Source of the DNA: Silene noctiflora | Lineage: Eukaryota; Streptophyta; Magnoliopsida; Caryophyllales; Caryophyllaceae | NCBI GenBank assembly: GCA_009801015.1 | Contig: VHZZ01002720.1 | Coordinates: 11,323 to 36,330 of the forward strand | Direction: 5' to 3' | DNA length: 25,008 bases | Shown: positions 20,607 to 25,008 of the stretch, one piece after another | Position numbering within the stretch: position 1 is the first letter of the stretch | How the letters are laid out: each line of letters opens with the position of its first letter | Translations under genes and position numbers: made by a program | The notes under the pieces: generated by a model | Databases searched by the model: none | Told to the model about the DNA's origin: nothing | The model's input: only the letters and a program-made list of their open reading frames with translations

Positions 20607-20928
20607 ATCCTGAGTTTATGTTATGATTAAAGTTACAATAACATTGGTTGTTAATATCTGTTTCGTATGTTGTGTTATGTTCAGTTATAGTATAACACTG
20701 TGTTACATATGACCTTAGTTACTCTTGTTCGTAGGATATGTAGGATGGTTAGTTATACTATCCTATGTTTGAGTCGTGATGTTGTTCACGCATGTTTTTA
20801 TAGTCAGTTAAACTGTGCACTTGTTGTTAGCTAGTTGTATAGATGACGTGAGGTATCAATACATACCGATCGAAATGAGCAAACGCTACCCCTTGTGGGA
20901 TTTGCCAAAGGTCTATGTTTGGGATTGG

Positions 20929-21220
20929 CGAGAGGCAGTTGTTTTACGCTCTGGTCCCCGTGTGTCGTTCGGTGTATATTTATTGCACCGAGAGTCTGGC
21001 CAGGTCTTAGACATATAGGTAGTTGATATACGCTATACATAGTACCATGGATGCATTTGTTATACGATCCACACCAATGGAGGCAGTTTTTATACGCTCC
21101 GGCCGTTCAGAGGCAGTTGTTATACGCTCTGACATTTAGAGGCAGTTGTTATACGCTCTAACGGCGTTCGTTCTATACATTATGCTTGAGTAGGTGGAGG
21201 GAGTTGTTATACGCTCCGTG
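20929..21220. repeat. Six copies of GAGGCAGTTGTTATACGCTC inside the nested LTR
   Basis: Copies lie near 20931, 21018 (decayed), 21080, 21110, 21139 and 21197, at irregular spacing with the closest about 30 bp apart. The 20-bp core is better conserved than the DNA between copies. Confidence 0.8.
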
Positions 21221-21701
21221 GTTGGTTATTCGGTTATTTCATGGTTGGTTACGTTGTTGTGTTGCGTTTATATCTTCACATGTCTTTGTTTGACAGTAAG
21301 TTGGTGTCGAGTTTTCATGAGTATAGATGGTCTCACATGTTTACTAATTTTACATTTCAGTTGTTATTAATTGTTGATTATATTCAATTGTTGTAAACAT
21401 GACTGAGAGAGCATCTAGTTATTCCCGACTGATTGTCGACCCCCATTCTCAGGTTGAATGCTCATCGCTATTTGGATGATGTTGTTTGGGATGCATCGAG
21501 GGGCGAGACGAATAATAAATTAGGATTTTGTTTTCAGTTCAGTTAAGATACTCTTAATAATGTATTAGTTTTGTTTGGTTTAGTAGTGAACCGAATTGGT
21601 CAGATGTTTCCGCCATCTTGACCCTTTTATCAATGTTATACTCTGATTATACTTTATTTTACGTTTTTCCTTTGTTTTATAATCTGGGTTGTTACATTGA
21701 T

Positions 21702-22740
21702 GTTGTGAAGGCTGGATTGGAATTCATAGTTGCGAGGGAGCATAAGATGTTGTAATAAAAGGCGTTTGTTAATAGTTTGAGTATTGGTTATATGATCACA
21801 TCTGTCTGTTGGTGGAAATTACATGAATTAATGAGTACGATATGTAATGAAGGTAAGTTTAACCTTGTTGTTGAGTAATTTGAGTGCTTAATTATGTTGA
21901 CTGTAATTGTTTGCGTGGGACTTCGACCCTGGAGATAGTAGTATGGAATCTCACTGTTGTGTGTTATATCAATGTTCTGTATTGTGATCTAGTAAGGCGA
22001 TATTAAGGAAGGGTAACAATGGTTGGAATTAGTTGTGAGGTTTTGTTTACATATTGTCAGGGAAGTATACTGAAACAATGCTTTTGTGTGTGTATAGTTG
22101 AAATGAATACCGATGTGGTGGTTGTGCTCCGGGTTGCGATCCGGGTGCGGTGCTCCGTGTTGCGATACGGGCAACCTTGCACTGCGGTGCGGCTGTTGGT
22201 GATGGTGTTGTGATGCCGTCAACAGTTGTGGTGGAGGTGACGAAATGGTTGAGAAACAAGTTTTGAAATATTATGTTCATTCTATTATATTGTTGACATA
22301 TGGATTAGGGTCGTGTTTTAATACTGTTGTTTCCTTTAATTTTCGATTTGTGGGTGAGAGAGTAGAGTATATTGTGGAGGAGAATTTTAGATGCGGTTGT
22401 TTTGTCATCATATTTCCATAGATATGGTTTAAGACATAGTTGTTGGAGTACTTCCAAGCTTGATTCTAATGAAGCATTTATTGACATAGTTGTGGCAAGT
22501 AGTTAGAGGAATATGTGTTGTACCGAACTAAAAGCTGCAAATGGTTCATAATCTTTGGTTGACGCAATAGGTATGTAGTGTTGGGGATTAGTATCATGTT
22601 AAGAGGCGCATCATGCCGTGCATATGTTCTTGAGTTGGACTCTGACTGTGAAAGTCAGACTCGTGTTTCATTAATGTTCGTTAGTTATATAAGATTGATT
22701 GTTGATATTAGACTCGAAATTGGAGTGGTTTATACAAATT
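21702..22740 (+). mobile_element. Continuation of the LTR element interior after the nested insertion
   Basis: After the TTGAT duplication the same non-coding, G/T-rich texture resumes, consistent with the 19299-21696 LTR having split one element. No ORF or retroviral domain is recognised. Two 26-bp direct units built on TGCTCCGGGTTGCGAT lie at 22125 and 22151. The downstream limit is arbitrary. Confidence 0.4.
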
Positions 22741-24000
22741 ATACACATTAAGGTCGTCATAAAGCTTGAAAACTATACAAAAAGTCAAATTTTAATGATT
22801 TGATATGGGAAGATCAAACCATTGAAATCCGGGTTTGAATAAGAGACGAAAACCCGCAAATATCGAGTTATAGGAGTTTCGGGTCGAAAAGGAGTTGATA
22901 AAATAAATCAGAAACTGGAATTTTATAAAAAGAAAGAAACAAAAACGAACGAAAGAAAGAAGGACAAAACAAACTAGTACTCGAGGAAGAAGAAAAAGAA
23001 CAACAACGGCTAAGCAGCTTCTGGAATATGCGGAGCAGTTGATGCGACTCTTCCAGAAGGTGCAACAGCGCTTTCTCGACAGTCTGTCGCTGTTGTTTTG
23101 TCAAAAATGGTTTTTAAACTATGGTTTTGAAGATGATCTTAGCGGTTTATGATATAAATCTTACATAATTAACAAATAAAGAAAATAAAATACAAATTGG
23201 GATTTACACCCTCAGACTTATATGTTTACGAAGCGAGATTAACTAAATTGTCGTTAGTGGTTCCTTGACTCGATGCAAATTCAAAATATGCCCTTGAAAA
23301 GGAATTTTAGTAACAAAATTTATTAGATTAATTGTGTGTAATGGTCAAATTGGTCGGTCATGCAAACGTGACTGGGACCTAGAATGATCTAGGCTTACAT
23401 GATCGAGTATATCAAGTAGTTAAAGCAATAACACGTGGTCTTAGAATGCAAAGAGAGAAGAGAAGGGGCAGACACTCGCGTTAAGAATATGTGAGGCGAA
23501 GGCTTCTATTTATACTAATCACGAGGTGTAGGTTCAGAAAAAAACATTAAGATTTGAAAAATCCGGAAATATTTCGGAAACTGACGAAAATCAACCCAGG
23601 AAGAGGCGCAGCAGGAACTGCGGCCTTTCGCACTGCGCCTCTTCTGAGGCTTTCCCTCCTCGGTAAGAAAGATTTCAGGGATCAAAGATGTGGACTTCCT
23701 TATTTCGTAAGGCAAGATATTTTGATTTTAAAATATAAAAATAAAATTTAAGAAAACCCTAGAATACTCCGACTCGGTATTGAGACGGTTTCAGAAAATG
23801 AAGACGATTTTTCACTCGGACTCCAAATGTACTCTAATTACTGCTAAAACGACCGTATTGGCACGTAGATGACGACCAAGGGGTTGACACGATTGTTTGA
23901 GCTACCACTTGTCAATGAATTTATGAAATGTATAAATCGCTCCGCATATTAAACATGCAGTCCAATCATCACGGGTGTTTGGCGGGAGATACAGAAATGA
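22741..24000. other. Unassigned repeat-like DNA
   Basis: There is a purine-rich AAAGAAAG stretch (about 22925-22970) and a TATA-like CTATTTATACTAA (about 23505-23518) next to an inverted repeat. A possible LTR end, GGTATCTACA, lies at about 24001-24010. No matching LTR start or target duplication was found, and no gene is recognised on either strand. Confidence 0.35.
23600..23644. repeat. Perfect 12-bp inverted repeat with 21-bp loop
   Basis: GAAGAGGCGCAG (23600-23611) and CTGCGCCTCTTC (23633-23644) are exact reverse complements. They could form a GC-rich hairpin in an AT-rich setting. The stem follows a TATA-like sequence by about 90 bp, so in an LTR transcript it would lie in the leader. 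Confidence 0.85.
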
Positions 24001-24295
24001 GGTATCTACAGAGCTCCCACTTTGACGGAGGCTTGGATAAGGCAAAAATCAAAGTATAGTCCTCAATTCAATCTAAGATTACAACCTGAAGACTGTGGCG
24101 ACGCGAGGCGGCACAAGGGGACTAAGCCAAGAACCTGTCGTCGAGAACATTTTAGATTCTTTTGACTTCCGGGGAGGGTCGTCTAAAGTCCATTAGACTA
24201 CGTGGAAAAGCTCGCCAGCCATAAGAAGAAGTCATACCTGAGACCCTTTGAAGAGCGAACTGGAAGTTTGTGGAAAACAATAATACCGAAGACAG

Positions 24296-24432
24296 CAGAA
24301 CGTTAGTAGAAACTGCTGAACATGAAAGAGCAGATAGTTGGTAGAAACTGCTTAAGATATAAAGGGTAGAATGTTGGTAGAAACTACTAAAAATATAGGG
24401 ACAACAGAACGTTGGTAGAGACCGCTGAGGAG
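24296..24432. repeat. Four imperfect ~36-bp tandem units
   Basis: Variants of CAGAACGTTGGTAGAAACTG start at 24296, 24331, 24367 and 24405 (spacings 35, 36, 38). The first part of each unit is conserved and the second part diverges. Confidence 0.75.
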
Positions 24433-24738
24433 AGAATTAACTTGCGTCGGTCTCAAGCGAACTCAGTTTGCTGAAAAAGTACATGGGATGTAGGCGGCGA
24501 TGTAATCCCATAGAAAATAATTGGAGAAAACAATCCTCGAAACGTGCGAGGGAATATCCTCAATTATGTAAGGTCCTGGGCCCACAAATAACGAACTCAT
24601 AACTGTCTAAAAATAAGCGCTGTCTGTCTTTCCCCGAGTCGGTGACAAAGGTTGGTCTTGACGAGTGGCAGCACGCTGTAAGGAGGGTGAGCCCCCAGTT
24701 TAGACTCGTTTATCATTTTCGAACAGCATGTAGGTACA

Positions 24739-25008
24739 TGATAAGTGATATTTATATACATATTTACCCCTCATATTAGCTTTGTTTTATTTATTATTTA
24801 GCACTTATCAAAGTGTTTTTAAGCTAATATTGTGTTTCTAGTACAAATTGTGTGCTCAAGTGTGTTTTGTAGGAAATGAGCTTAAATGAGCTAAAATACT
24901 ACAAGATATGCACAAACTAGAAGCAAGGCTAAACAAGAGCAAGATAATGGACTATGTACTTCAAGTTACATGGGTTTTGCATGAAAAAAACTTGGATTAA
25001 TTTAGCAA
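24739..25008 (+). mobile_element. Probable start of another LTR, cut by the window edge
   Basis: TGATAAGTGATATTTATATA followed by a T-rich segment and GTAGGAAATGAGC resembles the start of Ty3-type LTRs I know from other dicots. The preceding five bases are GTACA, and no polypurine tract precedes it, which speaks against a 3' LTR. The far end lies outside the window, so neither the TSD nor the length can be tested. Confidence 0.4.

Larger units (their letters stand above)
19299..21696 (+). mobile_element. Nested solo LTR, 2398 bp, with target duplication TTGAT
   Basis: The element starts TGTAACACCCTGTG and ends GGGTTGTTACA, flanked by TTGAT at 19294-19298 and 21697-21701. Plus orientation is suggested by TTAATATAAACCC (about 19606-19618), a TATA-like site followed by a leader-like segment. 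No coding domain is present. Length, terminus type and the shared GAGAGTCTGGCCAGGT (20990-21005) relate it distantly to the solo LTR at 140-2527. Confidence 0.85.

Noticed and set aside
20284..21220. CRISPR-like repeat array
   Set aside because: The repeats are degenerate, have no uniform spacers, and lie inside a plant LTR with its own target duplication.
24001..24010. LTR end GGTATCTACA with a following primer site
   Set aside because: No TGG-starting primer-binding site follows, no partner LTR start was found, and the next five bases GAGCT are not repeated before a TG upstream.

Overview
The window is plant nuclear DNA. It holds one intron-rich gene in an AT-rich background crowded with plant-type LTR retrotransposon remains, a tRNA-iMet primer-binding site, TIR-type DNA elements and a microsatellite. 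The sequence alone supports a dicot. The repeat flavour reminds me of Caryophyllales (perhaps Caryophyllaceae), but that is recollection, not evidence.

The one convincing protein-coding gene lies on the + strand at 3222-9574. Six exons join without a frame break into 389 codons. The product is an H3K27 monomethyltransferase of the ATXR5/ATXR6 family, closer to ATXR5: a QQPP-rich N-terminus, a PHD finger, a PCNA-binding PIP box, a basic nuclear-localisation stretch and a C-terminal SET domain. Intron 2 is about 3 kb and carries nested tandem duplications and small transposon-like segments. In plants this enzyme family deposits H3K27me1 on newly replicated H3.1, which silences transposons, so the gene sits among its own expected targets.

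Layout. 1-89: end of an LTR. 140-2527: solo LTR (TSD ACAGG) about 0.7 kb upstream of the start codon. 2533-3221: upstream region. 3222-9574: the gene. 10161-11341: TIR element with a 9-bp imperfect TSD and an assembly gap. 11389-11457: possible tRNA-derived SINE head. About 11470-11690: minus-strand Ty1/copia reverse-transcriptase relic. 12141-12197: (TC)n. 12366-12763: MITE-like element. 13346-14672: minus-strand solo LTR (TSD GGGAA). 15094-16081: probable copia solo LTR (TSD TCAAA). 16154-17453: plus-strand LTR of the same family as 13346-14672, followed by a tRNA-iMet primer-binding site and a non-coding interior. That interior is interrupted at 19299-21696 by another solo LTR (TSD TTGAT). 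21702-24738: non-coding repeat-like DNA. 24739-end: probable start of another LTR.

The most distinctive unexplained signal is a set of 12-bp near-palindromes (ACTCGGTCGAGT / ACTCGACCGAGT) spaced mostly 19-22 bp apart. They occur in both LTRs of one family and again inside that element. I found no defence system, CRISPR array, prokaryotic operon or gene cluster.
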